From: an uncultured bacterium
Lineage (GTDB): Bacteria > Cyanobacteriota > Vampirovibrionia > Gastranaerophilales > Gastranaerophilaceae
Assembly: GCA_902774905.1 (NCBI GenBank)
Contig: CACYKF010000009.1
Location: 1-53,106, forward strand
Length of the DNA: 53,106 nt
Direction: 5' to 3'
How positions within the stretch are numbered: position 1 is the first letter of the stretch; every line of letters starts with the position of its first letter. The notes beneath the pieces are model-generated. The model was given only the letters and a program-made list of their open reading frames with translations. It was not told the DNA's origin and did no database searches. Below are positions 8,468-19,224 of this stretch, in pieces. Made by a program: the position numbers and the translations under genes.

Positions 8468-8848
8468 ATGAAAATTTTAATTGTAGATGATGTTCCGGGT
8501 TGGATAAAGTTTCATCAAACCAATATTGAATATCTTAATATCGAAAATTTAGAAATTGATACTGCGATAAGCGCAAATGAAGCATTAAATAAAATAGAAG
8601 TATCACTCGACGAACCTTATGATGTCATTTTTACGGATTTACAAATGGAAAGCAATTATCTGCCAAAACTTGCAGGAGAATGGCTGATTGAACAAATAAA
8701 AATGTTTGACGAATATAAAAATACAAAAATTACTATTATTTCTGCATCAGAATCTATTGAACAAATTGCAAAACGCTACAAAGTTAATTATCTGTCAAAA
8801 TTTACTGCAAGAAACTCTGATTCTCAAATATACAGGCAATTTATCTGA
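8468..8848 (+). CDS. Stand-alone response-regulator receiver domain
   Basis: This 126-residue protein is a CheY-like receiver with no output domain. The acidic pair DD at residues 7-8, the phospho-acceptor Asp57 in IFTDLQM, the Ser/Thr position in TIISAS near 95 and Lys111 in YLSK are all present, so phosphorylation looks possible. A short gap (71 nt, containing a weak TTTACCCtgtcGGGTAA hairpin) separates it from a radical SAM gene in the same direction. No histidine kinase lies nearby. The target of the receiver is unknown; a partner role with the radical SAM protein is speculation. Confidence 0.8.
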   Translation: MKILIVDDVPGWIKFHQTNIEYLNIENLEIDTAISANEALNKIEVSLDEPYDVIFTDLQMESNYLPKLAGEWLIEQIKMFDEYKNTKITIISASESIEQIAKRYKVNYLSKFTARNSDSQIYRQFI

Positions 8849-8919
8849 TATTTACCCTGTCGGGTAATTTATTTTTGACTTTACGGGTTTAATATAAATC
8901 TTGTAAAGGAGTTTAAAAT

Positions 8920-9777
8920 ATGAATACAACCATTCGCAAGTCACAAATTGCCACATTAAAAAGTTTTGACAATTTATTTATAGAAATGAGCGAAAAATAC
9001 TGCAACCAAAAGTGTAAGCATTGTTATATAGATTTCCCCGAATTTAAAAAAGTTCAGGACTTTATAGAAAAAGAAACCATAGAAAATGCTCTTTCAGAAC
9101 TAAAAGACACGGATATAAAATATATTTATCTGACGGGTGCAGAGCCTATGACTCATCCTGATTTTAATACAATATTGAGATTATGCCTAAAAAAAGCAGA
9201 TGTGTGCATCTGTACAAACGGCTCATTTATAAACGAAAAAAAAGCACGATTCTTAAAAAAAGTTGAAAACGAATCAAAAAACGAAATTTTTTTTCGTATA
9301 AGTCTTGACCATTATGACGAAATGAAAAATGATGAAGTAAGATACAGAGGAGCATACAGACAGGCTGTTTTCGCAATAAAGCACTTGCTAAAATATGATT
9401 TTACGCCATTCGTAATCGTCACTAATTTTTACAGAGAAAATAATAAAGTATTAAAAAATGAATTTTGCAAATTATTCTGTGAATATGATATTAAACCATC
9501 ACAGATAATAATCAACAACTATTTTGACAAAAATTCGGTCATTAATGATGAAACTATCACGACAAAAGAATGGAACAGGCTTGACTGTGAATATGGAAGA
9601 CTTCTGACTTCAAAAGGAATCTATGCCTGCCCGTTTCTGTCAGGAGATTACAGAGGACGCTGCGGAAGCAATTTTAAAGATTTCGCAGACAAAACTCCGA
9701 TTGAAACAAACTACTGTTCAACCTGTATAAATAATTCCCAAGAAATGTTTTCGGTTAATTTTGAAAATCTGAATTAA
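8920..9777 (+). CDS. Radical SAM protein with Cys-rich C-terminus
   Basis: This 285-residue protein has the radical SAM CxxxCxxC motif as CNQKCKHC near residues 28-35, followed by the TIM-barrel pattern (YIYLTGAEPMTHP, matching the GGEP motif in relaxed form, and ICTNGS). The C-terminus holds more cysteines (CPFLSGDYRGRC, then YCSTC), which resemble a short SPASM/twitch-type cluster region. Such proteins often modify peptides, but no precursor peptide gene is obvious beside it. The start follows AAAGGAG. The stop overlaps by 3 nt the stop of the converging pilO-like gene. Confidence 0.82.
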   Translation: MNTTIRKSQIATLKSFDNLFIEMSEKYCNQKCKHCYIDFPEFKKVQDFIEKETIENALSELKDTDIKYIYLTGAEPMTHPDFNTILRLCLKKADVCICTNGSFINEKKARFLKKVENESKNEIFFRISLDHYDEMKNDEVRYRGAYRQAVFAIKHLLKYDFTPFVIVTNFYRENNKVLKNEFCKLFCEYDIKPSQIIINNYFDKNSVINDETITTKEWNRLDCEYGRLLTSKGIYACPFLSGDYRGRCGSNFKDFADKTPIETNYCSTCINNSQEMFSVNFENLN

Positions 9778-10370
9778 TTTACCGAATCCTGAGCATACAG
9801 TTTCAATTTAAAATTAATCAGCAATATTTGCTTATTTTTCTTATAAGGAACAATTTCAACAGACTGAATATCAAGAAAATGATCATGTTTATACAATTCT
9901 TTAAGAAAATTGTTATAACTTGAATAAGTCGCAATCATTTCCATATTTAGACGAGCAGCCTTATATTTACCGCCTGCACCTTTTACAAAAGCATCATCTT
10001 TTGGATCGTACTCATATTTAATTGTACGAACCTTGATTTTATTTGCTCTTATAAGTTGCAAAATTTCAGTAAATTCGCCCTGAATAATTGCCTCTGTATT
10101 CATACCTGATGCGGCAGGTTTATAAAACGGTTTACTTTTTGATGCTTCTTCTGCAGTTTTCTTTGCTTCAGCAGCTTCTTGAGCGATATATTTATCTAAT
10201 TGTGCCTTTTTTTCTACCAACAATTGCTCTTTGGCAGCAATGTCATTTTTGTAACTTATTATATCCTGAACATTTGTCGCAAGTTTCATACCGAGATATA
10301 CGGTCGCAATAAAAGCAACGACAACTATCAAAATCGGGACTATAAACTGTTTTAACTTCTCATTATCCAT
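9774..10370 (-). CDS. pilO: PilO-like inner-membrane protein
   Basis: This 198-residue protein has a short cytoplasmic N-terminus, one membrane helix (IVPILIVVVAFIATVYLGM, about residues 9-28), a coiled coil with many Glu/Lys/Ala (about 35-80), and a C-terminal alpha/beta domain ending in beta strands. This is the layout of PilO/GspM. Together with the PilMN fusion upstream it would form the inner-membrane alignment complex of a type IV pilus or type II secretion machine. The identification rests on layout and neighbourhood more than on motifs. GAGG lies upstream of the ATG. No PilQ or PilP follows. Confidence 0.65.
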   Translation of the reverse strand: MDNEKLKQFIVPILIVVVAFIATVYLGMKLATNVQDIISYKNDIAAKEQLLVEKKAQLDKYIAQEAAEAKKTAEEASKSKPFYKPAASGMNTEAIIQGEFTEILQLIRANKIKVRTIKYEYDPKDDAFVKGAGGKYKAARLNMEMIATYSSYNNFLKELYKHDHFLDIQSVEIVPYKKNKQILLINFKLKLYAQDSVN

Positions 10371-10397
10371 ATAAATATTAAATCCTCTACCTTATTT

Positions 10398-12065
10398 CTA
10401 ATTTGTCGGCTGACCTTGATTATCAGGATTATTTGGATCCTGATTATTATCCTGCCCCATATTGCGTAATGCGTTCATAAATGATGATAACTGACCTTCG
10501 TCCATATTTGTTATTTCAAATGCATAAGGCGCACTGCTCAAATTAGATGGATTTTGTATAACCTCATCTAACGAAGATGATTTCAAATCCAATTTACTCA
10601 AACGCAATTTTGATTCAATAAGAGAATCTTTCATGTTTTGATAGAACACATACACATCTTCTACAGTATTTGCATAACCCTGAACATCAATATAACCTTC
10701 ATCACCGGTCATGAAATAACTCAAATACAAATTCTTTGGAATAGAATCTCCAAGTGCAGCATAAGCCATAATTTTTGTTCGATTATTTTTCAAAACTTTT
10801 TGAATTTCTCTGTATGGGTCAAATCCCGGACCGCCTTTATTTTGATAATTCTTTAATTGTGCCGTAATATTAGCAATTTCTGTATCAAGTTCTTCTATTT
10901 GACTTTGATATTTTTGACTTATAAATGAAGTAGAAATCCAACCCAATGACAACGGAACAACAAGAGCAACAAGCAAAATTAAACTATAAAGCATTGCTTT
11001 TGGTTTTGTCAAAACAATCGTTTTATCTGCGCTTATTGGAATTTCTATAATATCGTTTCTTGCATAGCCATCAATACAAGTCAGAAAATTTACATTAACA
11101 GGGTAAATTGACGGATCAGGAAACATACCAAGTAAATGAAGTGAAACCTCTGCCTGTTGTTCAGGAATAAGCGATTGCACAATATTTGCTGCCAAAGGTT
11201 TTTTACGGTATTTATTATCCTCAATTACGATAATCCTGTTTGAAAACTGCAAACGCTTTGATAAATCTCTTGCCGAAACCAAATCCGTTTCGGAAATAAT
11301 AACCAAAGACTGAGCAGACGAACTCATCAATGCAATTTGTGCGGCATTATCAATAGCAGAATATATTTCATCACCTTCAAAAGATTTGATAGGTAATGGT
11401 TCTTCATAAAAATCCTGAAGAACTTTCCCCTGAAAACCAAAAAGTTGAAACCCGCTATTATTAACAATCATCAAACTCCAATTTGAAACATCGGAGTTCA
11501 TCTCTTGTTCAGCAAAACCGCAACTTATAAGACCTTTTAAGTCAGTAAATAAAGAACAGGTTATTTCAATTAAATTTGACCCCATCTCTTTGAACATATT
11601 TCTAAAGTTTTCCATAACTTCAGCCTGGATAGCAGTATAGAAAATACTTTTGGTATCAGTATCCAAAGATATAGGAGCATCAAACCAATAAGGAACAGGG
11701 TCAGTCCTTTTAAAGATATAAGTTTGGTCAAGTTCACTGAATACAATATTTTTAATATTTTCATCATCACTTGTAATAGGAATATTATCCTTATATCCAA
11801 ACCATATTGTCGGCAAACTCAAATGCACATTGCATTTTGAGGGAGTCAGATTACATTCTTCAAAAAGTTTTTCAATTTTTGCACTAAAAATATCGTAATC
11901 TGAAATTTCTCTTATTGATTCATTATATTCAATGGAAGCATTAGCATACGTTTTCATAAGTTTTGTATGCGGATCAACAACACCAAGTTCTATACGATTA
12001 GTAGCCGAAACGGCAATATAAACCTCAGTCGCTCCTCCCAATATACTATCTAAAAAATTTGCCAT
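10398..12065 (-). CDS. Fused PilM-PilN type IV pilus assembly protein
   Basis: This 555-residue protein combines two parts. Residues 1-340 resemble the actin-like ATPase PilM (opening VYIAVSATNRIELGVV; a second phosphate-loop-like region LMIVNNSGFQLFGF). A membrane helix follows at about 367-390 (AMLYSLILLVALVVPLSLGW), then a coiled coil and a PilN-like alpha/beta domain (PKNLYLSYFMTGDEGYIDVQGYA). The tail is rich in Asn, Pro and Gln. PilM and PilN are normally separate proteins that bind each other through the PilN N-terminus, so a fusion keeps the two in a fixed ratio. An AGG lies 7 nt before the ATG. PilO follows after 27 nt. Confidence 0.7.
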   Translation of the reverse strand: MANFLDSILGGATEVYIAVSATNRIELGVVDPHTKLMKTYANASIEYNESIREISDYDIFSAKIEKLFEECNLTPSKCNVHLSLPTIWFGYKDNIPITSDDENIKNIVFSELDQTYIFKRTDPVPYWFDAPISLDTDTKSIFYTAIQAEVMENFRNMFKEMGSNLIEITCSLFTDLKGLISCGFAEQEMNSDVSNWSLMIVNNSGFQLFGFQGKVLQDFYEEPLPIKSFEGDEIYSAIDNAAQIALMSSSAQSLVIISETDLVSARDLSKRLQFSNRIIVIEDNKYRKKPLAANIVQSLIPEQQAEVSLHLLGMFPDPSIYPVNVNFLTCIDGYARNDIIEIPISADKTIVLTKPKAMLYSLILLVALVVPLSLGWISTSFISQKYQSQIEELDTEIANITAQLKNYQNKGGPGFDPYREIQKVLKNNRTKIMAYAALGDSIPKNLYLSYFMTGDEGYIDVQGYANTVEDVYVFYQNMKDSLIESKLRLSKLDLKSSSLDEVIQNPSNLSSAPYAFEITNMDEGQLSSFMNALRNMGQDNNQDPNNPDNQGQPTN

Positions 12066-12178
12066 ATATAACCTGTAATTTTCTTTACTATAATCCTATT
12101 TTTATTATACAATATATTTTAGAAATAAAAAAATCTTAACATAAATTTACACCCTGAAAGGATAATATTCTTAAGCAA

Positions 12179-13087
12179 ATGGCAAATATAATCGAAAAAA
12201 TTAAAGCATTGAAAACACAGAAAAATGCAATTGTATTAGCACACTGTTATCAGCCTGTCGAAGTTGATGAGGTTGCTGATTATGTCGGAGATTCCTTATA
12301 TTTAAGTCAGGTTGCATCTAAAACTGATGCAGACATAATAGTTTTTGCGGGAGTATATTTCATGGCTCAGACTGCAAAACTGCTTTCCCCCGATAAAAAA
12401 GTTTTATTACCCCAAATCGAAGCAGGATGCCGAATGGCAGATATGTTAAGCCACAGACAACTAAAAGAATTTATGGCGCAACATCCGTCATTACCGACAG
12501 TATGCTATGTAAATTCAACAGCAGAAGTAAAAGCAGAATGTGATATATGCTGCACAAGTTCAAATGCGGAAAAAATTGTAAAAAGCCTTGGTAAGAGCAA
12601 AATTTTGTTTGTTCCTGATACTTACTTAGGTAAATGGGTTGAAAAACAACTCGGCAATGTCGAAGTAATTACATATCCCGGTTTTTGTCCGACACACCTG
12701 CAAATCAGACCGCAAGACATTGAAAATGCAAGAAAAAAATACCCGAATGCACTTGTTCTTGCACATCCTGAGTGCCACATGTCAGTGTCTTCAATTGCAG
12801 ATTTTGTCGGAGCAACATCAGGCATAATGAATTATGTTTCCAAAAGCAAAAATAAAGAATTTATTATTGCAACAGAACAAGGTGTTGTGGATAGGTTAAC
12901 AAGGGATTACCCAAACAAAAAAATTATCCCTATAAAAAACAATATAGTTTGCCCAAATATGAAAATGACATCCTTGGAAGATATTTTATATGTTCTTGAA
13001 ACAGAAGAAAATGAAATTTTTGTTGAAAAAGAAATTGCAAAAAAAGCAGTTAATTGCCTTAACAGAATGCTTGAGGTTTCAAAATAA
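12179..13087 (+). CDS. nadA: Quinolinate synthase
   Basis: This 302-residue protein makes quinolinate from iminoaspartate and dihydroxyacetone phosphate in NAD synthesis. The family opening IVLAHCYQPVEVDEVADYVGDS is nearly canonical. The three [4Fe-4S] ligands fit Cys84 (EAGCRMADM), a Cys in CDICCTS near 125 and Cys259 (VCPNMK). AAAGGA precedes the ATG. No nadB or nadC follows; instead the stop overlaps the next start by 1 nt, so rlmB is translationally coupled to it. Confidence 0.95.
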   Translation: MANIIEKIKALKTQKNAIVLAHCYQPVEVDEVADYVGDSLYLSQVASKTDADIIVFAGVYFMAQTAKLLSPDKKVLLPQIEAGCRMADMLSHRQLKEFMAQHPSLPTVCYVNSTAEVKAECDICCTSSNAEKIVKSLGKSKILFVPDTYLGKWVEKQLGNVEVITYPGFCPTHLQIRPQDIENARKKYPNALVLAHPECHMSVSSIADFVGATSGIMNYVSKSKNKEFIIATEQGVVDRLTRDYPNKKIIPIKNNIVCPNMKMTSLEDILYVLETEENEIFVEKEIAKKAVNCLNRMLEVSK

Positions 13088-13839
13088 TGGAAGATAATTT
13101 TGATATAATCTACGGAAAAAATTCCGTTCTTGAGGCACTAAATGCCGGCAACAGAGAAATAAACAAAATTCTTATTTCAAAAAATATTCATACTGATCTA
13201 AAAATTGCCAAAATTAAAGAACTCGCTCAAAGTAAAGGTATAATTTTTCAGTTTGTAGGAAAAGAAAAATTTCAACCTTATGAGCAATTTAACCATCAGG
13301 GAATAATTGCACAAATTTCTCCGATTAAGTATATGGAACTTGATGATTTTATTGAAAAATCAGAACAAAAAGACGGATTCCGTTCTCTTGTTATATTAGA
13401 CGGTGTTGAAGATTCTCACAATTTGGGCGCAATAATAAGAACATGTGTCTGCGCCGGAGTTGACGGCATCATTATCCCGTCACGAAGAAATGTTTTGGTA
13501 AATTCCGTGGTCGAAAAAATCAGCGCAGGAGCAATTAATTTTATCCCCATAATAAAAGTCAATAGCCTGATTAACGCAGTTCAAAGATTGAAAGAAAACA
13601 ACTGGTGGATAATTGCAACTGATGCTTCAGCAAAAGATAATTACTATGATATAAAATATGATGATATGAATTTTGCAATCATAATGGGGGCAGAACACGC
13701 AGGAGTTTCAAAATCATTATTAAAGGCTTCTGACTTTACTGTAAAAATCCCTATGCAAAATAACTTTAATTCTCTTAATGTATCAAATGCCTTAAGTGCA
13801 GTAATTTTTGAGACATTAAGACAAAAATTAAAGAAATAA
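13087..13839 (+). CDS. rlmB: 23S rRNA 2'-O-methyltransferase, TrmH/SpoU family
   Basis: This 250-residue SPOUT methyltransferase has an N-terminal substrate-binding domain (IIYGKNSVLEAL), then motif 1 NLGAIIRTC near residue 112, motif 2 IIMGAEHAGVS near 198 and motif 3 SLNVSNALSAVIFE near 229. The length and first domain match RlmB, which methylates G2251 of 23S rRNA; other TrmH-family RNA targets cannot be excluded. Its start overlaps the nadA stop (TAATG). Confidence 0.88.
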   Translation: MEDNFDIIYGKNSVLEALNAGNREINKILISKNIHTDLKIAKIKELAQSKGIIFQFVGKEKFQPYEQFNHQGIIAQISPIKYMELDDFIEKSEQKDGFRSLVILDGVEDSHNLGAIIRTCVCAGVDGIIIPSRRNVLVNSVVEKISAGAINFIPIIKVNSLINAVQRLKENNWWIIATDASAKDNYYDIKYDDMNFAIIMGAEHAGVSKSLLKASDFTVKIPMQNNFNSLNVSNALSAVIFETLRQKLKK

Positions 13840-13879
13840 AATCAGTTTTATGCTATTATAGTAATATAAAAGGAGAAAA

Positions 13880-14896
13880 ATGAGCAAAGAATTTGACAGT
13901 TTTGGGATAATTTCCGATGAAATATCTGATGAAAGCGTTGATTTTCACAAACTTCAACTTGAAAATGAAGATGAGGAACAAGACGGAGAAGATGTATTAA
14001 AATCTGTTGAAACACCAAAAGTTCAGGAGAGTTTGGGGTCTGTAAATGCAGATGACAGTGTAAAAATATATTTGCGACAAATTGGTAAAATTCCGCTTCT
14101 TACAACAGAGGAAGAACTTGAACTTGCAAAAAAAATTCAGGAAAAAAATGACCGTTTTGCAAAAGATTTACTTGTTAATGCAAATTTAAGACTTGTTGTC
14201 AGTATCGCGAAAAAGTATATTGGCAGAGGCTTGTCATTTTTGGATTTAATTCAGGAAGGGAATGTTGGTTTAATCAAAGCCGCAGGTCGTTTTGATTACA
14301 GTAAAGGCTACAAGTTTTCAACTTATGCAACATGGTGGATTCAGCAGTCAATAACAAGAGCCATTGCAGACAAAGCAAGAATTATAAGACTGCCTATCCA
14401 CATGATAGATTCAATAAGTAAAATCAGAAAGGCAACTCTTGATTTAACTTCAGAACTTGGCAGAACTCCTACAAAACAAGAAATTGCATACAGAATGGGA
14501 TTATCCGTTCAAAAATTAACATCAATTATAAAATCTGCACAATCAACAATCAGTATGGACACGCCGGCAACAAATGACGAAGAATCCTCAAAAATTGCGG
14601 ATTTTATCGTTGATAATTCGACAATTACACCTGACAGTCGTGTTTCTCAGGATAATTTGCTTGAAGATATAAGAACAATTCTAAACCAATTAAGCCAAAA
14701 AGAGCGTGATGTATTGATATTGCGTTACGGGCTTGATAATAACGGAGAGAAAAAGACCTTAGATGAAATAGGCTCAAGTTACGGAGTTTCAAGAGAAAGA
14801 ATTCGTCAAATTGAAACAAGGGCAATTTCTAAACTCAAAAAACTTTGTAAAAACGAAAAACTTCGTGACGGTTTAGTTAATTATTTTGCAACATAA
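13880..14896 (+). CDS. Sigma-70 family RNA polymerase sigma factor, primary type
   Basis: This 338-residue protein has region 1.2 ([17 protein letters not shown]), region 2 with the -10-binding block [17 protein letters not shown], region 3 ([14 protein letters not shown]) and region 4 with the -35-binding helix-turn-helix ([19 protein letters not shown]). The acidic N-terminus of about 65 residues is short compared with long RpoD proteins and similar to group 1/2 factors of Cyanobacteria. It is a good candidate for the housekeeping factor that reads the TTGAxx-17-TAtAAT promoters in this window. AAGGAG precedes the ATG; a TATTAT with TGC extension lies upstream near 13851. Confidence 0.92.
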   Translation: MSKEFDSFGIISDEISDESVDFHKLQLENEDEEQDGEDVLKSVETPKVQESLGSVNADDSVKIYLRQIGKIPLLTTEEELELAKKIQEKNDRFAKDLLVNANLRLVVSIAKKYIGRGLSFLDLIQEGNVGLIKAAGRFDYSKGYKFSTYATWWIQQSITRAIADKARIIRLPIHMIDSISKIRKATLDLTSELGRTPTKQEIAYRMGLSVQKLTSIIKSAQSTISMDTPATNDEESSKIADFIVDNSTITPDSRVSQDNLLEDIRTILNQLSQKERDVLILRYGLDNNGEKKTLDEIGSSYGVSRERIRQIETRAISKLKKLCKNEKLRDGLVNYFAT

Positions 14897-14900
14897 ATTT

Positions 14901-15332
14901 ATGAAAATAAATAGAATACAAAATTATAATACAAATTTCGGAGCATTGATATATAAGCCAAAAGCCTCGCAGTATCTTGCGACTCTTGGTCAAAAAGCAT
15001 TAGCCGACATTAATGTTGTTGAAAAAAAATTATCTGATACAAAATTTTATGATCTCGAAATCAGAGAACAACCTGTAATCAGACAACCAAACGGGGACAA
15101 AATATATTCGCCGTTTAATATAAACAAGTCAGGCAATTACATGATTATCAGAGGCAAATGCGGTGGTCAATCAGTTTCGGCAAAAATAAAATTTGACAAA
15201 AAAAGTGATATGCTTGAAGTTTATAATGATATAACTGAAAGCGAAACCCAAATTATGCGAACAGGCAAAATTGTAAAATATTTAGACCGATATGAAAAAG
15301 AAAATAAAGTGACCATATATAATTTACCATAA
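14901..15332 (+). CDS. Unknown small protein coupled to the sigma factor
   Basis: I do not recognise this 143-residue protein. It has no signal peptide or membrane helix; the C-terminal half alternates beta-like segments (NYMIIRGKCGGQSVSAKIKF, then MLEVYNDIT). The ATG at 14901 lies 4 nt after the sigma factor stop and has no Shine-Dalgarno, so it probably depends on coupling. The N-terminus MKINRIQNYNTNFGA resembles the starts of other unknown proteins in the window. A terminator follows. Confidence 0.7.
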   Translation: MKINRIQNYNTNFGALIYKPKASQYLATLGQKALADINVVEKKLSDTKFYDLEIREQPVIRQPNGDKIYSPFNINKSGNYMIIRGKCGGQSVSAKIKFDKKSDMLEVYNDITESETQIMRTGKIVKYLDRYEKENKVTIYNLP

Positions 15333-15354
15333 TAACATTTCGATTAAGATTTAT

Positions 15355-15393
15355 AAAAAAGAGCGCTAAATAAATATTTAACGCTCTTTTTAT
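15355..15393. terminator. Bidirectional terminator between unknown gene and groEL
   Basis: Arms AAAAGAGCG and CGCTCTTTTT enclose an AT-rich inner stem (TAAATA/TATTTA). It serves the converging genes on both strands. Confidence 0.85.
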
Positions 15394-15411
15394 TTTATAT
15401 TATGTACTTAA

Positions 15412-17073
<1,662 letters not shown>

Positions 17074-17076
17074 TTA

Positions 17077-17361
17077 TTATTCAATTATTGCTAATGCATC
17101 ATTAATTGACAAAATTTTGTATTCTGCTCCGTCAACTTTTACATCTGTTCCTGCATATTTTGCATATAAAATTTTATCACCAACTTTTACATCCATTGGT
17201 TGTCTTTCATTTTTATCATTTAATTTACCTTCGCCTACTGCTACAACTTCACCCTTCTGAGGTTTTTCTTTTGCGCTGTCCGGAATGAATATTCCGCCTG
17301 AAGTCTGCTCAGTATCTTCAATAACTTTAATAACAATTCTGTCACCTAAAGGTTTAATCAT
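17077..17361 (-). CDS. groS: 10-kDa co-chaperonin GroES
   Basis: This 94-residue lid of the GroEL chamber begins [12 protein letters not shown] and has the mobile loop [16 protein letters not shown]. An AAAGGAGAG site fixes the start at 17361; the frame is open further upstream but the extra residues do not fit the family. The upstream region to the divergent gmk shows no CIRCE inverted repeat (TTAGCACTC and its complement), so HrcA control is not evident. Confidence 0.97.
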   Translation of the reverse strand: MIKPLGDRIVIKVIEDTEQTSGGIFIPDSAKEKPQKGEVVAVGEGKLNDKNERQPMDVKVGDKILYAKYAGTDVKVDGAEYKILSINDALAIIE

Positions 17362-17483
17362 AATTTCTCTCCTTTCATATTGACATGACAATGCCAACAT
17401 ATTTTTTACCTAATCTATAAAACATTTATATAACAATTTTATTAAATAATTAAAATTTTTAAGGAAAAATTAATTATTCATTG

Positions 17484-17495
17484 TATAATTAATAC
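17484..17495 (+). promoter_or_regulatory. -10 element of gmk, leaderless arrangement
   Basis: TATAAT at 17484-17489 is followed by 6 nt and the gmk ATG. No convincing -35 is seen and there is no Shine-Dalgarno. Confidence 0.55.
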
Positions 17496-18059
17496 ATGGA
17501 TAAAAAATTATTTGTAATTTCAGGTTGCTCAGGTGTTGGGAAAGGCACAGTTATAAATGAATTTATGAAACGAAATTCTGATGATTTTATTTTGTCTGTA
17601 TCCTGCACAACAAGAAAGCCCCGTCCGAATGAAATTGACGGAGTAAATTATTTTTTCATATCAAAAGAAGAATTTGAAAAAAATATTAAAGAAGATAAAT
17701 TTCTTGAATACGCACAATTTGCCGAAAATTATTACGGGACAAAGAAAAAATATGTTCAGCAAAAAATGAAAGACGGATACAATGTTATATTAGAAATTGA
17801 CACTCAGGGCGCATTACAGGTAAAAGAAAAAATGCAGCAGGCAGTTTTGATTTTTATTGCACCGCCAAGTTTTGAAGAACTTGAAAACCGCCTGAGAGGT
17901 CGTCATACAGAGGACGAAGTAACTATCCAAAAGCGTCTTGCACAAGTCAAAATAGAACTTGAACGCTCTTTAAAATATGATTATACAGTAATAAATGACA
18001 ATATAGAGCGTGCAGTTGAAGAAATTGAAAGTATCGTGAGGGAAAATGTTGCAGGGTAA
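17496..18059 (+). CDS. gmk: Guanylate kinase
   Basis: This 187-residue enzyme phosphorylates GMP to GDP. It shows the P-loop SGCSGVGKGTV at residues 9-19, the GMP-binding segment SCTTRKPRPNEIDGVNYFF near 35-53 and the lid region RLRGRHTEDEVTIQKRL near 132. It heads a run of overlapping genes; coaBC starts inside its last codons. The rpoZ gene that often follows gmk is not here. Confidence 0.96.
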   Translation: MDKKLFVISGCSGVGKGTVINEFMKRNSDDFILSVSCTTRKPRPNEIDGVNYFFISKEEFEKNIKEDKFLEYAQFAENYYGTKKKYVQQKMKDGYNVILEIDTQGALQVKEKMQQAVLIFIAPPSFEELENRLRGRHTEDEVTIQKRLAQVKIELERSLKYDYTVINDNIERAVEEIESIVRENVAG

Positions 18060-19224
18060 ACATATATTACTTGGCATAACAGGCGGAATTGCGGCATACA
18101 AAATCTGCACACTTATTCGTGACTTCAAAAAAGTGGGCGCCGAGGTAAAAGTAATTGCAACCCCTAATGCGTTAAACTTTGTCACAAAACTTACTTTGCA
18201 AAATTTATCTCAAAACGAAGTTTATATTGAGGAATTTGATATAAAAAACTGGAAGCCAGAACATATTTCGCTTGCAGATTGGGCAGATATTATGCTTATT
18301 GCACCCGCAACAGCCAACACCATAAGTAAAATTGCTCAAGGAATTGCGGATAATTTGCTCACTTCTGTTGCCTGCGCATTTTCAAAAAAAATGATTATCG
18401 CTCCCGCTATGAATGTCAATATGTGGAACAATGATGCAGTTCAAAACAATCTGAAAATATTACAAAAAAGAGGGATAGAAATTTTAGAACCTGAAAGCGG
18501 ATTTTTGGCTTGCGGATATATGGGAAAAGGCAGGCTTTGTTCATTAGACAAAATATATAATGCAGTAGAAGAAACACTAAAATATTCCCAAAAACTAAAA
18601 GGGCAAAAAGTTGTAATCACCGCAGGCGGAACAGTAGAAGAAATTGACCCTGTGCGCTATATTTCAAATTATTCATCAGGCAAAATGGGTTTAGCACTTG
18701 CAAAATCGGCTCAATCTATGGGAGCGGAAGTTGTATTTATTACAACAAAAGACTTTGATGTCCCGTTTAAAAAGGTTTTGGTAAAATCTGCACAAGATAT
18801 GCAAAATGCAATCAATGAAGAATTTGATACCGCCAATTATATAATAATGGCAGCCGCAGTCGCAGATTACAGAGTAAAAGAATTCTCTGAACAAAAAATA
18901 AAAAAAGAAAATAATGACTCAATTACTCTTGAACTTGTCAAAAATCCGGATATTTTGGCAGACTTATGTAAAAACAAAACTTCCCAAACAATTGTCGGTT
19001 TTTGTGCGGAAAGCGAAAATCTTATGGAAAATGCCAAAACCAAAATAGAGAAAAAAGGCTGCGATTATTTGGTTGCAAATGATATTTCGAGAAAAGATAT
19101 CGGATTCAATTCTGACGAAAATGAAGTAACAATTTTATCACAAGACGGAGCAATTAAGAAAATTTCAAAGGCATCAAAAAGTGTTATTGCAAGAAAGATT
19201 TGGGAATGTATAAGTACGAAATAA
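18046..19224 (+). CDS. coaBC: Bifunctional phosphopantothenoylcysteine decarboxylase/synthetase
   Basis: This 392-residue protein makes 4'-phosphopantetheine in CoA synthesis. The N-terminal flavoprotein decarboxylase shows GITGGIAAYK, the PAMNVNMW motif near residue 121 and the catalytic flap Cys in ACGYMGKGRL near 159. The C-terminal synthetase begins at about 186 with VVITAGGTVEEIDPVRYISN and SSGKMG. It overlaps the gmk end by 14 nt; a TTG at 18049 is an alternative start. GAGGGA lies just upstream. Confidence 0.95.
   Translation: MLQGKHILLGITGGIAAYKICTLIRDFKKVGAEVKVIATPNALNFVTKLTLQNLSQNEVYIEEFDIKNWKPEHISLADWADIMLIAPATANTISKIAQGIADNLLTSVACAFSKKMIIAPAMNVNMWNNDAVQNNLKILQKRGIEILEPESGFLACGYMGKGRLCSLDKIYNAVEETLKYSQKLKGQKVVITAGGTVEEIDPVRYISNYSSGKMGLALAKSAQSMGAEVVFITTKDFDVPFKKVLVKSAQDMQNAINEEFDTANYIIMAAAVADYRVKEFSEQKIKKENNDSITLELVKNPDILADLCKNKTSQTIVGFCAESENLMENAKTKIEKKGCDYLVANDISRKDIGFNSDENEVTILSQDGAIKKISKASKSVIARKIWECISTK

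Noticed and set aside
17362-17495. CIRCE operator upstream of groES
   Set aside because: The TTAGCACTC inverted repeat is not present.
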